DNA of 64,000 nucleotides from Fistulifera solaris (Eukaryota > Bacillariophyta > Bacillariophyceae > Naviculales > Stauroneidaceae), in the NCBI GenBank assembly GCA_030295235.1, contig AP026140.1, forward strand, positions 310,001 through 374,000, given 5' to 3'. The translations under genes were made by a program, and so were the position numbers. This document shows, one piece after another, positions 34,643 through 45,457 of this stretch. A model generated the notes under the pieces. That model worked only from the letters and a program-made list of their open reading frames with translations, searched no databases and had not been told where the DNA came from. Within the stretch, counting starts at the first letter, position 1, and every line of letters begins with the position of its first letter.

Positions 34643-35204
34643 ACTATATGGTCAGTGTTGTGCAATATCTAGGTAAGTTTGAGATGAGAGGAATCAGACC
34701 TTACAATTTAGTCAATAAGAGCAAGAAAGGTGATTTGTTTCGCTTTTATGCGCAACGTTCACATCAAAGCGTTTTGCGCGTACGTGTCTTTTTTCGCGGG
34801 TGATGTTTTTGTGGTGCGCACTTTTTGAAACCACGCTTAATCGTGACTGAATTACTGGATGCAATAATCGCACCGTTTTCGAACGCTGGACGAAAAATAG
34901 TTCAGTGGTCAACTATAGAGAGAGGGAGAGCATTTTGCTCCTATTCTGTCTCGCTTTTAACAAAAACAAATCAGCAGGCAAACTTTGTGTCAGTTTCGTA
35001 AGGAAAGCCATACACGTACTAAACTTTGGAACATTCTGTTGAAAAGATCGGTTGAAAGAGTAACATGTTTACGAAGATTGAAGACCGGCGGGAATGCTAA
35101 TCTAAGGCAATTTACTTGATTTGACTTAGTCATTCAAATGAGCTGTGTTGTCATCGATCTTTCTTCAAATATTTGGCGTAGCATTATCAATTATTCGACA
35201 GCCG
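34643..35204. other. Intergenic
   Basis: Promoter side of Mago. No gene supported. Confidence 0.5.
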
Positions 35205-35435
35205 TCAAAGGGTCGTCGCGGACGACTTTTGCTTGGGCGCGACGACTTCACCATGTTCTTTGTTGTGTGCAAGATGCTGACGCGTGTAGATATTACTTTG
35301 CTTGCGAACATCACCGGAAGGATCTCGTTCGACAGACTCTTCTTTGTCCGATACTTGAATGACGGGCAACGAGGCCTGCGAGGCAACGATGCCAGCGAAA
35401 AGGACAATGAGATGAGCGAACGTCGATGACTTCAT
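35205..35435 (-). CDS. Small putative secreted protein
   Basis: 76 residues from ATG 35435. A signal peptide is visible (MKSSTFAHLIVLFAGIVASQA), followed by a polar, charged tail with dibasic-type sites and no Cys. No family recognised. It could be the first exon of a longer gene or a chance frame; the hydrophobic leader with an AXA-like cleavage site is the only positive evidence. Confidence 0.4.
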   Translation of the reverse strand: MKSSTFAHLIVLFAGIVASQASLPVIQVSDKEESVERDPSGDVRKQSNIYTRQHLAHNKEHGEVVAPKQKSSATTL

Positions 35436-36002
35436 TGTGAGTGTGAGGACTATCAATGAACAATTTGGAGTTATACCCTATGCGAATGAGATCAATACGG
35501 AGTTATAACAAAGTCTTGGATGCCTCATCCATGACGGTCATCTTCGTGATGGTGATTTCGAAAAAGCAAGAACAAACTCCAACGTCGATTTTATCGGCGG
35601 CTTTGGAGAGAACACGGTTTTAGACAGACAAGCGAAAAGTACTTCTTCGTCGATCGCGGAAAGGTGGACTTTCTTTTGCGTTTTGAATTTCGAAGCCGAA
35701 AGACACTACACCGCAACTGATAGTAACGTGTCGTAACGCGAAACACTCGTCCGGCTCGTCCGTCGCTCGGCAAGTTGCACTTGAAGGCCACCAGACACCG
35801 CACGAAAACGTTCCGCGGTGAAACTCAAACACATCATCGGTTTGACTTTATCGACCGTTCTTTGCCCTTCGTCCTGTCGATGAAAGCAAGGCCGATCCGA
35901 GATCTCCTTTTCGTCGTTTGTCGAAACCTCACATTGCAGTTTCAATTTCGACTCGAGCGGCAGCTTCTTTACCGCAACACAACGTTATAGGATCCGAATA
36001 AT
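35436..36002. other. Intergenic, tryptophan synthase promoter
   Basis: Two direct copies of GGAGTTATA near 35466 and 35496, the second in TACGGAGTTATAAC. No gene supported. Confidence 0.5.
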
Positions 36003-38304
36003 ATGAGATTTTTGCATCTGATTAGTCTCCTTTCCGTCGCCACCGCTTGGGTACCATCGGCGAGCAGTCACATTCCCACCACCGCACTCTCCATGGTCGC
36101 TTCAAGTACCAGCCCCGCACAGAAAGTTGCCGAAATGCCTCGTGGAATGGATGGACGACTCGAACAAGCTTTTGCTTCCGCGAAGGAAAAGGGCGAAGCG
36201 GCGTTTGTCACATTTGTCACGGCGGGGTATCCGCAAAAGCAAGGTGCGTGCGTGTCTGGGAGACTTTTATCGATGATCTTTTGCTTTCAACGTAAGATTC
36301 GGCTTGTCTCACACCAGACTGTAATTAACTTTTACTACAGACACTCCGGCTATCTTACTGGCTATGCAAGAGGGCGGTGCTAGTATTATTGAGTTGGGTA
36401 TTCCCTACACCGATCCTCAAGCGGACGGCACCACAATTCAGCGAACGAACCAAAAAGCCATCAAGGGTGGTACAAAGACCATCGAAGACTGCTTGGCAAT
36501 GGTCAAGCAAGCTCGTGACGAAGGTTTGACCGTTCCTGTTGTGTTGATGGGATACTACAATCCTTTCCTTCAATATGGACTCGAGAAATTGTGCGTCGAC
36601 ACAAAAGAAGCCGGTGCCGATGGATTTATTGTTGTTGATCTGCCGCCTCAAGAAGGTGTTGAATTGAACAATTATTGCGTACAGAATGGCTTGTCGAACG
36701 TCCCGTTGGTTGCCCCCACCAGCAGCGATAAGCGTATCGAAGCCCTTACTTCCATCGCGAGCTCGTTCTTGTATTGTGTTTCGGTCACGGGTGTGACGGG
36801 TGCTCGGGATGCCTTACCCGATGATTTGGAAGATTTTATCGGTCGCGTTCGTGAAAAGACTCCCTTGCCCTTGTGCGTCGGTTTCGGTATCTCGACTCCC
36901 CAGATGGTACAAGGGGTGGCGGACATTTCCGATGGTGTGGTCGTCGGAAGTGCTATTTTGAATGCTATGGATTCCTTGGGCGAAGATGCCAGTACGGAAG
37001 AGAAGGCTGAAGCTATTCGTAAGGCTGTAGCTCATTTGAAGACAGGAACGAAACAATCCGAAACTGCCAAAAATCAAGCGACTGCTCTAGGACAGATTCC
37101 CAAGGCTTGGTCGGCATCGAAAGAACATCCCGGACGTTTCGGTGATTTTGGCGGTCAATACATTCCCGAAACACTCAGTGTTGCTTTTGAGGAATTCGAG
37201 GAATCGTTCGAAAAGCTCAAGAACGATCCTGAGTTTTTGGCGGAGCTGGATGAATACCGTCGTGATTTTGTCGGTGGCCCAACCCCTCTTCACAAGGCGG
37301 AACGACTCACTGAATTCGCCGGCGGTGCCACAATTTGGTTGAAGCGCGAAGATTTGGCACACACCGGTGCCCACAAAATCAACAACGCGATTGGACAGGC
37401 CCTCATGGCCAAGCGACTGGGCAAACCACGCATCATTGCTGAGACGGGCGCCGGACAACACGGTGTCGCCACAGCCACTGTTTGCGCCAAATTGGGATTG
37501 GAATGCATCGTTTACATGGGTGCCGTGGACTGTGAGCGACAGAAACTTAATGTTTTCCGTATGAACACTCTCGGTGCCAAAGTAGTACCGGTGGAGGAAG
37601 GGCAACGCACATTGAAAGACGCCATTAACGAAGCCATGCGTGATTGGGTCACTAACGTTCGCAACACACATTATCTGATTGGAAGTGCGGTAGGACCTCA
37701 TCCGTTCCCTGCCGTCGTACGAGAATTTCAGTCGGTTATGGGACGAGAAATTAAGCAGCAGATGAAAGAAAAAAGCGAACAAGCTGCCTGATGCCGTGGT
37801 GGCCTGTGTGGGTGGAGGCAGTAACGCCATTGGTGCGTTTGCGCCTTTGCGGACGACAAGGAAGTGAAACTGTACGGCGCCGAAGCTGCCGGACGCGGTA
37901 TCGAAGTTGACGAGGAGCATTGTGCGAGTTTGACCAAGGGAACACCGGGTGTTTTGCAAGGTGCCTTGACCTACTTGATTCAAGAGAAGTCAGGACAGAC
38001 TTTGAAGACGCATTCCATCAGCGCTGGACTCGATTATCCCGGCGTAGGACCTGAGCACGCTTATTTGAAAGCATCTGGCAGAGCTACGTACCTCGCTGTC
38101 ACCGATGACGAGGCATTGCAAGGATTCAAATGGATGTGTGAGCTAGAAGGTATCATTCCCGCTCTTGAAACAAGTCACGCTATCTACTTGGCGGTGCAAC
38201 TAGCCAAGGAAATGGGACCTGGCAAAGACATTGTTATTAACATGAGTGGACGCGGAGACAAGGATATGCCGCAGATCGCCCGAATTATGGGAGTTGACGT
38301 CTAG
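36003..38304 (+). CDS. Tryptophan synthase alpha-beta fusion, plastid-targeted
   Basis: Exons 36003-36243 and 36341-38304, about 734 residues. The leader [21 protein letters not shown] is a signal peptide with an ATA-W cleavage motif, as in diatom plastid proteins. The alpha domain has catalytic Glu and Asp in [14 protein letters not shown]; it is joined by about 40 residues to the beta domain with [13 protein letters not shown] (PLP lysine), [10 protein letters not shown] and GGGSNAIG. It converts indole-3-glycerol phosphate plus serine to tryptophan with indole channelling. Two compensating homopolymer indels lie at 37769-37774 (one A too many) and 37846-37848 (one T short); between them the frame reads [18 protein letters not shown] correctly in the shifted frame, so the gene is surely intact in life. 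Confidence 0.95.
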
Positions 38305-38427
38305 ACAGACTGCAGCACGTAATTACATAAGAAAGATTCTGTTAAAAGGCAATTAAAGTTTTGTCGATTAAATTTTTTTAAAATGTCTTCAGCGCTTAGA
38401 CACGACACGCGACTGTTGGTATGCTAA

Positions 38428-38664
38428 CTAAACCCCCACAACAATTTTTGGTTGTGACGGACGACTCATCACGCGCAGTATCGTCCACAAGGAGCCCATG
38501 ACTACCACTCCCAAACCAACTTTACGAGCTTGTCGCTTGAATCGAGTCAAGTTACTTTCGTGAAGGCTTCGATACGTCGTCAATTCATCGGCATTCCACA
38601 CGTTCCCTACGAAACAGCCCGCCAAGAACGTCACGGCGTAGGAAACAATAACACGGCTTGACAT
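38428..38664 (-). CDS. Small membrane protein, probably mitochondrial
   Basis: 78 residues from ATG 38664. Two hydrophobic segments (VIVSYAVTFLAGCFVGNVW and VGLGVVVMGSLWTILRV) bracket a basic helix (LTRFKRQARK). No acidic presequence. Unknown family; the form is like small inner-membrane or respiratory assembly proteins, which is inference. Convergent with tryptophan synthase, about 120 bp apart; divergent from NudC. Confidence 0.55.
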   Translation of the reverse strand: MSSRVIVSYAVTFLAGCFVGNVWNADELTTYRSLHESNLTRFKRQARKVGLGVVVMGSLWTILRVMSRPSQPKIVVGV

Positions 38665-38931
38665 CTAAACCGATTCTGTGTTAAGAGATAGACAAATTTT
38701 TGACTTCGCGTATTAGACTTTGCTTCCTGGTATTCATTTTTTAATCGAACGAATAAAGAAGCGAAAAAAGGTGCGCGCACTACAAACCACGATGACGTCA
38801 GGAGCGTGGACGGCCAGACGTTTGCGGAATTTTTGACATGACCGCGCAAGCGCACCGCGAAAAAGCAGCTCATTTATTTTGTTTGTTCGCATTGAAGTTG
38901 CTTGTGCAATTTTAAATAATTCCTTTCGATC

Positions 38932-39850
38932 ATGCCGGACTTCACAACAGACGAGCGCTTCGACGGGCTGTATTTGAACGTTGCGCAAACGGCGCAAGGC
39001 ATCGAGCCTCTTTTGGATACGGTGTTTTCGTTCTTGCGGCGCAAAACGGATTTTTTTCAGTGGCGGCGGAGGACCGGATGCTGCGATCAATAAAGTCAAT
39101 GAGGTGTTGCAAAAGCACGTAGATATTTATAACAAGGAGCAGCTGAAGAAAAAGCCAAAAACAGTAAAAAAGACCGAGCCGAAAAAGAAGGAAGAAGGAG
39201 AAGTAGTGGAAATTGGCAACGACGGTGTGTTTGATGTTTCCGATGCGCCAGAAGCAAGCCCAGCAGTAGCACCTTCTGTTCTTTCCGTAGAAGCTCCGCA
39301 GGCCACTAAAGAAGTAATATCGTCCAGCGACGACGTTCCTCCTTTAGGAAATGGAGGCACTGTGCCTGGCAAATACACATGGACCCAGACGCTGGCCGAG
39401 GTACAAATTACAGTGCCTCTCCCCACCGGAACTCGGGGGCGCGATATGAATGTCGTGATGGGTAAACGCCATTTAAAAGTGGGTTTACTGCGTCAGCCTT
39501 TGATTATCGATGCTCCGCTGCACAAAGCCATTATTCTTGACGATTCGTTTTGGACCATTGAAGACAACAATCGTCTTGTTCTCAACTTGCAAAAATCAAA
39601 CCAAATGGAGTGGTGGGATTGTGTATGCCAGGGCGACCCGACTATCGACGTTACCAAGATTCGTCCCGAAAATTCCAGTGTGTCGGACTTGGATGGCGAA
39701 ACACGGAAAACGGTAGAGAAAATGATGTACGATCAGCGGCAACGCGCTCAAGGCTTACCCACGAGTGAGGAAGAAGAGAAAATGAATATGCTCAAGAAGT
39801 TTCAAGAACAGCATCCCGAGCTCGACTTTAGTAATGCCAAAATAAATTAG
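38932..39850 (+). CDS. NUDC: NudC, nuclear distribution/HSP90 co-chaperone
   Basis: 305 residues after removing one T from the 7-T run at 39051-39057, which shifts frame between RRKTDFF and SGGGGPDAA. The N-terminal NudC-N helix begins ERFDGLYLNVAQTAQGIEPLLDTVFSFL. A Lys-rich coiled coil follows (KKKPKTVKKTEPKKKEE), then the CS/p23 domain (KYTWTQTLAEVQITVPLPTG to NRLVLNLQKSNQMEWWDCV) and the conserved tail VEKMMYDQRQRAQGLPTSEEE and LKKFQEQHPELDFS. NudC supports dynein regulators and client folding with HSP90. Confidence 0.95.
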
Positions 39851-39928
39851 ACTAGCGTAAAATATTCATCTGCTTTAATTTAGTTATAGTACATACTCAT
39901 CGTTCTTACTGACTGCTTCAAAGGCTGT

Positions 39929-40684
39929 TTATAATCCAAACTTGTCATCACCTTTCTTCTTATTCCTACGATTGGGCTTCTTATTGAGCATCAAATCCCA
40001 CACGTTCGGTAATTCGGTCTTTTGCTTTTGCTGATCGGGTAAAGGTGTAGGATCCAGTTCACCCGTTGCCACGCCGTAAGCTACCCTCACGCCAAGTAAA
40101 AATATTCCGAGGCCGGTCACCCCGAAAAATCCGGTCGCCAACGAAATGATCCCCATAACGACGTTGCGAAAAACCGCTGCTAGGCGTTCCACAACATAAA
40201 AGTCCGAAACAACCGGATGACTAGCAAAAATTCAGCAGCAGTTGTCGTCAGGGTCCATAAACCGAACGCGGCCGCCAAAGCAAGTACTCCACCGATGGTT
40301 GTGACGACTGGGTTGACACCGTTCAGATTTCGAGCAGCAGCTATTGCGGCTTCACGTTCTTCGTCTGTTTTCTGAGAGCGAAATCCATCGAAGTTTTTAC
40401 TAAATTTAGATCGAGCGCCAAACTTTTCTTTCTGTTTGGCCTCTTGCAGTTCTTGCATCAAGCGTTCATTCACAGTCCCTGTCTGAGCCGCAAGTTGAGT
40501 TGCTTCCTCTGGTTTCGATGCGGCCGCCGCGGCAGTTGCGAGCGGCCCTAAAATTTCCCCCTTCTTCATTTGCCTTGGGAGGAGCTGCGTGAATTGGAAA
40601 GTGTCTAGTTTTTAACGGCGCCATTGTGAAAGAAACTCCACCTTCGATGAAGAGAAGCAATGCAATTATTATTCGACGAAGCAT
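39929..40684 (-). CDS. Plastid-targeted membrane protein, unknown
   Basis: 251 residues if one base is removed from the C run at 40557-40561 and one added in the A run at 40226-40230 (plus-strand). Signal peptide MLRRIIIALLLFIEGGVSF with an aromatic at the cut site and a following basic transit region suggest import into the complex plastid. Then an Ala/Glu-rich helix, NGVNPVVTTIGGVLALAAAFGLWTLTT (membrane segment 1), a short lumen or stroma stretch HPVVSDFYVVERL, a second pair of hydrophobic stretches (MGIISLATGFFGVTGLGIFLLGVRVAYGV) and a basic tail. It resembles a cyanobacterial-origin plastid protein of unknown function. The compensating frame changes argue for an intact gene. Confidence 0.72.
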
Positions 40685-41278
40685 ATCGCAGACCTGTTTT
40701 CGTGAATTGGCTCGACTCCAAGGGATATGTTTGGTAATTGGATACTTAGTAATAAAAACCGTGCCTTACTAGCACCATCTGAGCAGCAACAGCAGATGCG
40801 AGCATCATCAACATGCGATGATGCGATGATGTGAAAAAAATAAAAAGGATGCGCCGCGTGCGAGAGATGAGAACGTAAAGACGGACAGGCTTTGGGTACC
40901 GTTAGGACTAGTGACTCGTAATCTCGTTTGGTTATGGTAAAAGGGCATAGGTTCTTGAAAAGATTTGGAGTACAGACACTATCTGGTCACGACTAACATT
41001 TGATTCGTGCGCTTGTCGATTCCCATCTCCAATTGCAAACCGTCTAAACAGAGTTAGTCATCGCTAAATCGTGTTCCGACAGATGTCTGCGCTGTTATAA
41101 CTAACGGCTCTATCCATTCTATAATACCGAATGGTTTTTAATCGTTAGTAACTGGTAACTGGTGACTGTGAAAGGTGAAAGTGTCGAGGTACCTGGTACT
41201 GTATTATTTTGTTGACATTCGTTGACATCGCACGATCTCGGCTTTTTTCATGAACGACAAAAATTATTTCGCAGAAAA
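40685..41278. other. Intergenic
   Basis: Includes GATGATGCGATGATG and GTAACTGGTAACTGGTGACTG echoes near 40820 and 41145. No gene supported. Confidence 0.5.
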
Positions 41279-41680
41279 ATGAGAGCAATTCCACCTCGAC
41301 AACGAAGTCGCACAGAGGCATCCTTGTGCACAATGCCAATTGCCACTTCAAAACTTCAAGTGAAGAATGTAATTTTTGCTTTCCTTGCAATGGCTTTTCT
41401 CATCGAAACCAGCGAGTCCGTGCTCAGCGTAATCAAGTCGACAGTGAAGAACAGCCGCCGATTGGTGGGCCCGATGCTGTCATCCACAATAATGAGCAAG
41501 GAAGCGATTCCATTCACCCTACACGACATATTTCAACGCATCGAGTACATTGACTGCGATTTTGAAAACGATGGAAGCTTGGAAGACGTCAGTGGACGTC
41601 CTTCGAAGACACCTATCCATAGGACATTGCGGGGCACTATCGATCGGCATCACCCTTTGGACGCCCTAGTCATGCCATGA
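41279..41680 (+). CDS. Hypothetical single-pass protein
   Basis: 133 residues from ATG 41279. A basic N-terminus (about 35 residues) precedes a hydrophobic stretch NVIFAFLAMAFLIETSESVLSVI, either signal-anchor or an internal signal. The remainder is polar with TIDRHHPLDALVMP at the end. No family recognised. It may be real because the frame is long and well placed, but this is weak. Confidence 0.4.
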   Translation: MRAIPPRQRSRTEASLCTMPIATSKLQVKNVIFAFLAMAFLIETSESVLSVIKSTVKNSRRLVGPMLSSTIMSKEAIPFTLHDIFQRIEYIDCDFENDGSLEDVSGRPSKTPIHRTLRGTIDRHHPLDALVMP

Positions 41681-42136
41681 CCACATCATCTGGTAGTCTC
41701 TGTCTATTTGTATTAAATTAAAGATTTTCTATTATAGTAAAATCTCTATTTTTTGCCCAAGTTACAGATGCAAATTGTATCGGCACACTTACTTCAGGGC
41801 AAAAGCGTATGAATCGCCCCACCTTTGTAGCATCGCGAAATGAGTTGTTAAATTAGTTATAACGTCATTTATTAGCTCTCTATAACTTGGGAGACTAAAG
41901 ACTGGACCTTGTTATCGTCATATTTATTTTTCATCGGCATCAAGTATAGTCCGGTACCGCTACGACTCCGGCCTCCAATCAAAATCGAACGCCGCGCAGA
42001 AGCCCGGTTCTTCGCTTTATTTCCACAACATTTTTTTCAACGGCAGAGAACTATTGTCGTCAATATAGACAATGAAACGCCAATCGCACGCTAGTCAACT
42101 AGACGAACGCCAAGCAAACGCCCCTGATAGAACGAA
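41681..42136. other. Intergenic
   Basis: AT-rich sequence; promoter of the carrier gene. No gene supported. Confidence 0.5.
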
Positions 42137-43361
42137 ATGACGAAATACGCGACGGTGAGAAGAAGGGAGAGCATCCCTCAAGAATTAGAAGACCCGGATG
42201 ATTGTACGGTGGGCGAAGCCCCCGCTCAGGATGATGATGTGTTGGTGATGTCGAGTCAATCCGCACTCTCGTTTTCTTTCAACAATTCATTTCAAAGCAA
42301 CATTGGAACCTTACCGAAAGAGATCCGGAACATTATTGGCGGCGGTATAGCAGGTATGGTGGCCAAGTCTGTGGTGGCGCCGGCGGACCGCATCAAAATT
42401 CTGTTTCAAGTCAGTTCGGTCGAATTTCGATTACGCAATCTGCCGCTAGTCGTGGGAACCATTCGAAGAGAAGAAGGCTGGACGGCTTTGTGGAAAGGAA
42501 ATACTGCTACAATGATACGAGTCATTCCGTATTCGGGCATTCAGTTCATGGTCTTTGAGAAGTGCAAGACGTACTTTTTACAACAACATTCGAAAGGCAT
42601 CTATCCCATCGATCAAGGAAGTAGTGGTAAGCACGGCCTGACTCCACTAGAATCCTTGCTCAGTGGAATGCTGGCAGGGTCGGTTTCGGTGGTCTGCACC
42701 TACCCTTTGGATTTGGCTCGAGCGCAATTGGCTGTATTAAAACGAAAACAAAACGCGGCGCATTCGATTAGGTTTTTGGACATCTTCCGTCAAAATTATT
42801 CCAGGGGTGGAATTACTGGCTTGTTTCGAGGGCTGAGTATTACTTTGGCAGGGATGCTACCATATGCGGGAATTGCGTTTGCTTTGAATGAACAGACGAA
42901 ACGAGAAGTGAGTGTCAGATTGTTCGCTTTGAGCATGGCTCGATACTAACGTTTAACGGACATCTCACAAATGCTTCAACGACTAGATTCAGCATGTGAC
43001 GGGTCGTGATTTGAGTACGATGGAACGAATTCAATGCGGTGCTTTGGCTGGATTGGTGGCTCAGACTGTGACGTATCCACTCGAGGTGACACGGCGGCGC
43101 ATGCAAACAATAGGATTGGTGGGTACTGATACGGCTCTGGCAGAAATTGGAAATAGGACAATACCAACTGTGGCTCCTCCAACCATTCGCGAAACGATTC
43201 GGAGTCTTTATGCAGAACAAGGTGTAAGAGGATTTTTCAAAGGCGTGACGATGAATTGGATGAAAGGCCCGGTGGCGTTTGGTATCTCTTTCACAACGTT
43301 TGATTTCGTAAAGAAATTCTTAGAAACGGAAGAGGAGCGACAGAGTCAAAGAAACGGGTAA
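42137..43361 (+). CDS. Mitochondrial carrier (SLC25), CoA/nucleotide-carrier-like
   Basis: Exons 42137-42907 and 42993-43361. Three carrier repeats, each with the PX(D/E)XX(R/K) signature: APADRIKILFQ, YPLDLARAQL and YPLEVTRRRM, followed by GWTALWKGN, GLFRGLSITLAGMLPYAGIAF and RGFFKGVTMNWMKGPVAFGISFTTFDF. The GWTALWKGN and the overall order fit the SLC25A16/A42 and Leu5 group, which import coenzyme A or exchange ADP. The 55-residue acidic N-terminal extension is not a classical presequence. Substrate call is inferred. Confidence 0.88.
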
Positions 43362-43461
43362 TGTTCTCTATTTGCTACATTGAAACGATGCTTGCCGTCA
43401 TGCTAGCTCAAATTACAAGCGATTAGCACGAGGTTCCCCTTGCCCACGAGATGATAGAGCC

Positions 43462-43901
43462 CTACAGCTCTTCTTTTTGCCTTAGCTTTTCTTCGTATGC
43501 TTCCTTTTTCCTACGTTCTCTCTCCAAGATATGTTCTATTTCTATGTCAGCGGGTACCATGCTCAACTTTTTGATCCGTTTTTGAAGTACTCCAATTTTC
43601 TTTTGATATTCTATCAAATCATCCTCGCTCAGCAAGCTAGCGCCACTAGCGTGATCCTTCAAGCGTCGCTTCGCATCCAGCAACAATTTCTCTATCTTTT
43701 CTTTGCGCTCTCTACGTTGTTCCAACACGTCTTCGCGCTGCCAAAAAACAAACAAAGACGTAAAGTTGGAAACGACGAAAGAAGAAAGTTCCGTACGAAG
43801 CTACACGTACCGTCATCAAGTAGTCGCTCCGTTGCCTTGCCGCCACTGCAGTTATGTAGAGGGCTGCAAGAAAGAAAAAGACTTTTCTTAAAGATCGACA
43901 T
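43462..43901 (-). CDS. Secreted coiled-coil protein (tandem copy 1)
   Basis: Exon 1 43811-43901 encodes a signal peptide (SIFKKVFFFLAALYITAVAA) once one extra base in 43883-43886 is removed; exon 2 43462-43737 encodes about 91 residues of charged coiled coil: REDVLEQRRERKEKIEKLLLDAKRRLKDH, then LLSEDDLIEYQKKIGVLQKRIKKL and a Glu/Lys-rich tail ending EEL. The exon layout, the phase-0 intron and the core LLLDAK-R--DH--G--LL are shared with the next gene, so they are tandem duplicates. No known family; lumenal or secreted helical protein. Confidence 0.7.
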
Positions 43902-44581
43902 GATGTCAAGGTTAGTCTAGTGCTTACAGCAAGGTCCTTGTTGAGCGTCAACTGAATTTCGTGTCACTGATAAAAGTTATTGAAGGCCTCATTATTTTGC
44001 GCGCTCGCTAAAATAAGTGCGCGAACAATGATTGCTATAGTATAAAAGTGTAGTATCGTTGTTGTCCGTCTATAGCGAATTGAATACTTCCACGCGGATC
44101 TTCTCATGTCAGTTCTTGCTAGGGACGTCTTAAATGTCATGCATTAAACACCGTAGACTCATAATAGAAAAAATCTGCAAAACAAGTCGTACAGATAGGG
44201 ATGCTTCAGCTTTGATAGTAGATAAGAACTGGCGCGATGAAACGTCTATAATTATTCGCAGCGATAGCACAAGGGAAATCTGTTCTGAAGGCATTGCAAT
44301 GCATTGTTGATCAAGCATCTTCCCAGCTTTACGATTCAATGTGAATCTATATGCGTTTCAGTTGCTTGATGGTAAAGTATTTTCTAATTTGTTCTTTAGC
44401 GACAGCGCGATGGCCCGCTCTTGATTTGCCACGATACTGTCACGACGTCTATTTATAAATCGTAGCAGAAAGCTCATATTCGGTACACCATTCCCAAGAG
44501 TCTTTACAAAGTAAACAAGCATAGAAACGAATCTCTAATTTTGCTAAGGACGCACTGTCTTATGAATTTTCGTACACTCTT
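43902..44581. other. Intergenic between tandem paralogs
   Basis: AT-rich. No gene supported. Confidence 0.5.
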
Positions 44582-45032
44582 TTATAACTCTTCTCGCGCT
44601 CGACGACGCTCGTCGCTTCGCCTCTTCATCTCTCTTTCGCGAGCTAAGATACGTTCTACTTCATGTTCATCGGGTATTGTCCGCATCTTTTCGATTTTTT
44701 TGGTGAAAACTTCCACTTTCTTTTCCATTTTGGCCAATTCCTCGTCCGTGAGCAAACGAGTGCCGCTTTTGTGGTCAGCCACACGCTGTTTGGCGTCCAG
44801 CAGCAGTTTCTCCAGCTGATCACTACGCGCTTTGTGACTCGCTAGCAATTCTTCTCTCTGTATTCAAGCATAGGTGTTGTCAGAGGAATGAGCGAATGAG
44901 TTACAGTCAGAAGCGCCGATCTTTGGCGAGGCAAAAACCTAGACCTACCGTTGTCCACAAATCGGTTTCCGCTATCGACGAACCAAGAAAAAGCGTCGCA
45001 AGAAAGAGAATACTGCGGTTAAGGTTCAACAT
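44582..45032 (-). CDS. Secreted coiled-coil protein (tandem copy 2)
   Basis: Exon 1 44949-45032 (28 codons: MLNLNRSILFLATLFLGSSI signal peptide, then AETDLWTT) and exon 2 44582-44857 (91 residues), with a 91-bp GT-AG phase-0 intron. Exon 2 starts REELLASHKARSDQLEKLLLDAKQRVADH, continues LLTDEELAKMEKKVEVFTKKIEKM and ends RRRAREEL. Same plan as the 43.5-kb copy, and no frame problem here. The mature part is almost all helix with no Cys. Confidence 0.75.
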
Positions 45033-45457
45033 AACTAAATTGTTTTTAATATGTATAAGGCTGCTACAGTTTTTAACAAATAATCGTTGCGTTCAAAGTT
45101 GTTCATTCCGTCGTCGTCGTCGTGCAGGTGGGAGATCTTGCGGGGCGATATTGATGTGACATGTGACCGCGCGCTGTGACTGCGTGAACTGTGACCATGA
45201 CCACTGTATTTCCGTTGGAGGTGGGGAGTGCGCTTTTACTCTAGTGCTCGAATGTAGACCACTTTTTATTGTAGTCAAGGCTGTCCTTCCACTTCCACGT
45301 GGAGACTGCCCCTCTCGATCATCAAGGCAACAAATAAATAATGCGATCGCACAATCACGCGCAAACCGCAAGCAGACGAACAAAATAAAAACAAAACAAG
45401 ATATCTGAGAAATCCTACAAACACCATTAACTACGCAACTACTCTCTTCATACAATC
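45033..45457. other. Divergent promoter region
   Basis: Between the coiled-coil gene and CacyBP. A GTCGTCGTCGTC run lies near 45110. No gene supported. Confidence 0.5.

Noticed and set aside
37769-37848. Tryptophan synthase beta as a pseudogene
   Set aside because: Two compensating single-base changes in homopolymers with perfect protein between them fit sequence error far better than decay.
37087-37983. 298-codon leftward open frame opposite tryptophan synthase
   Set aside because: It is the antisense shadow of a conserved gene and has no recognisable domain.
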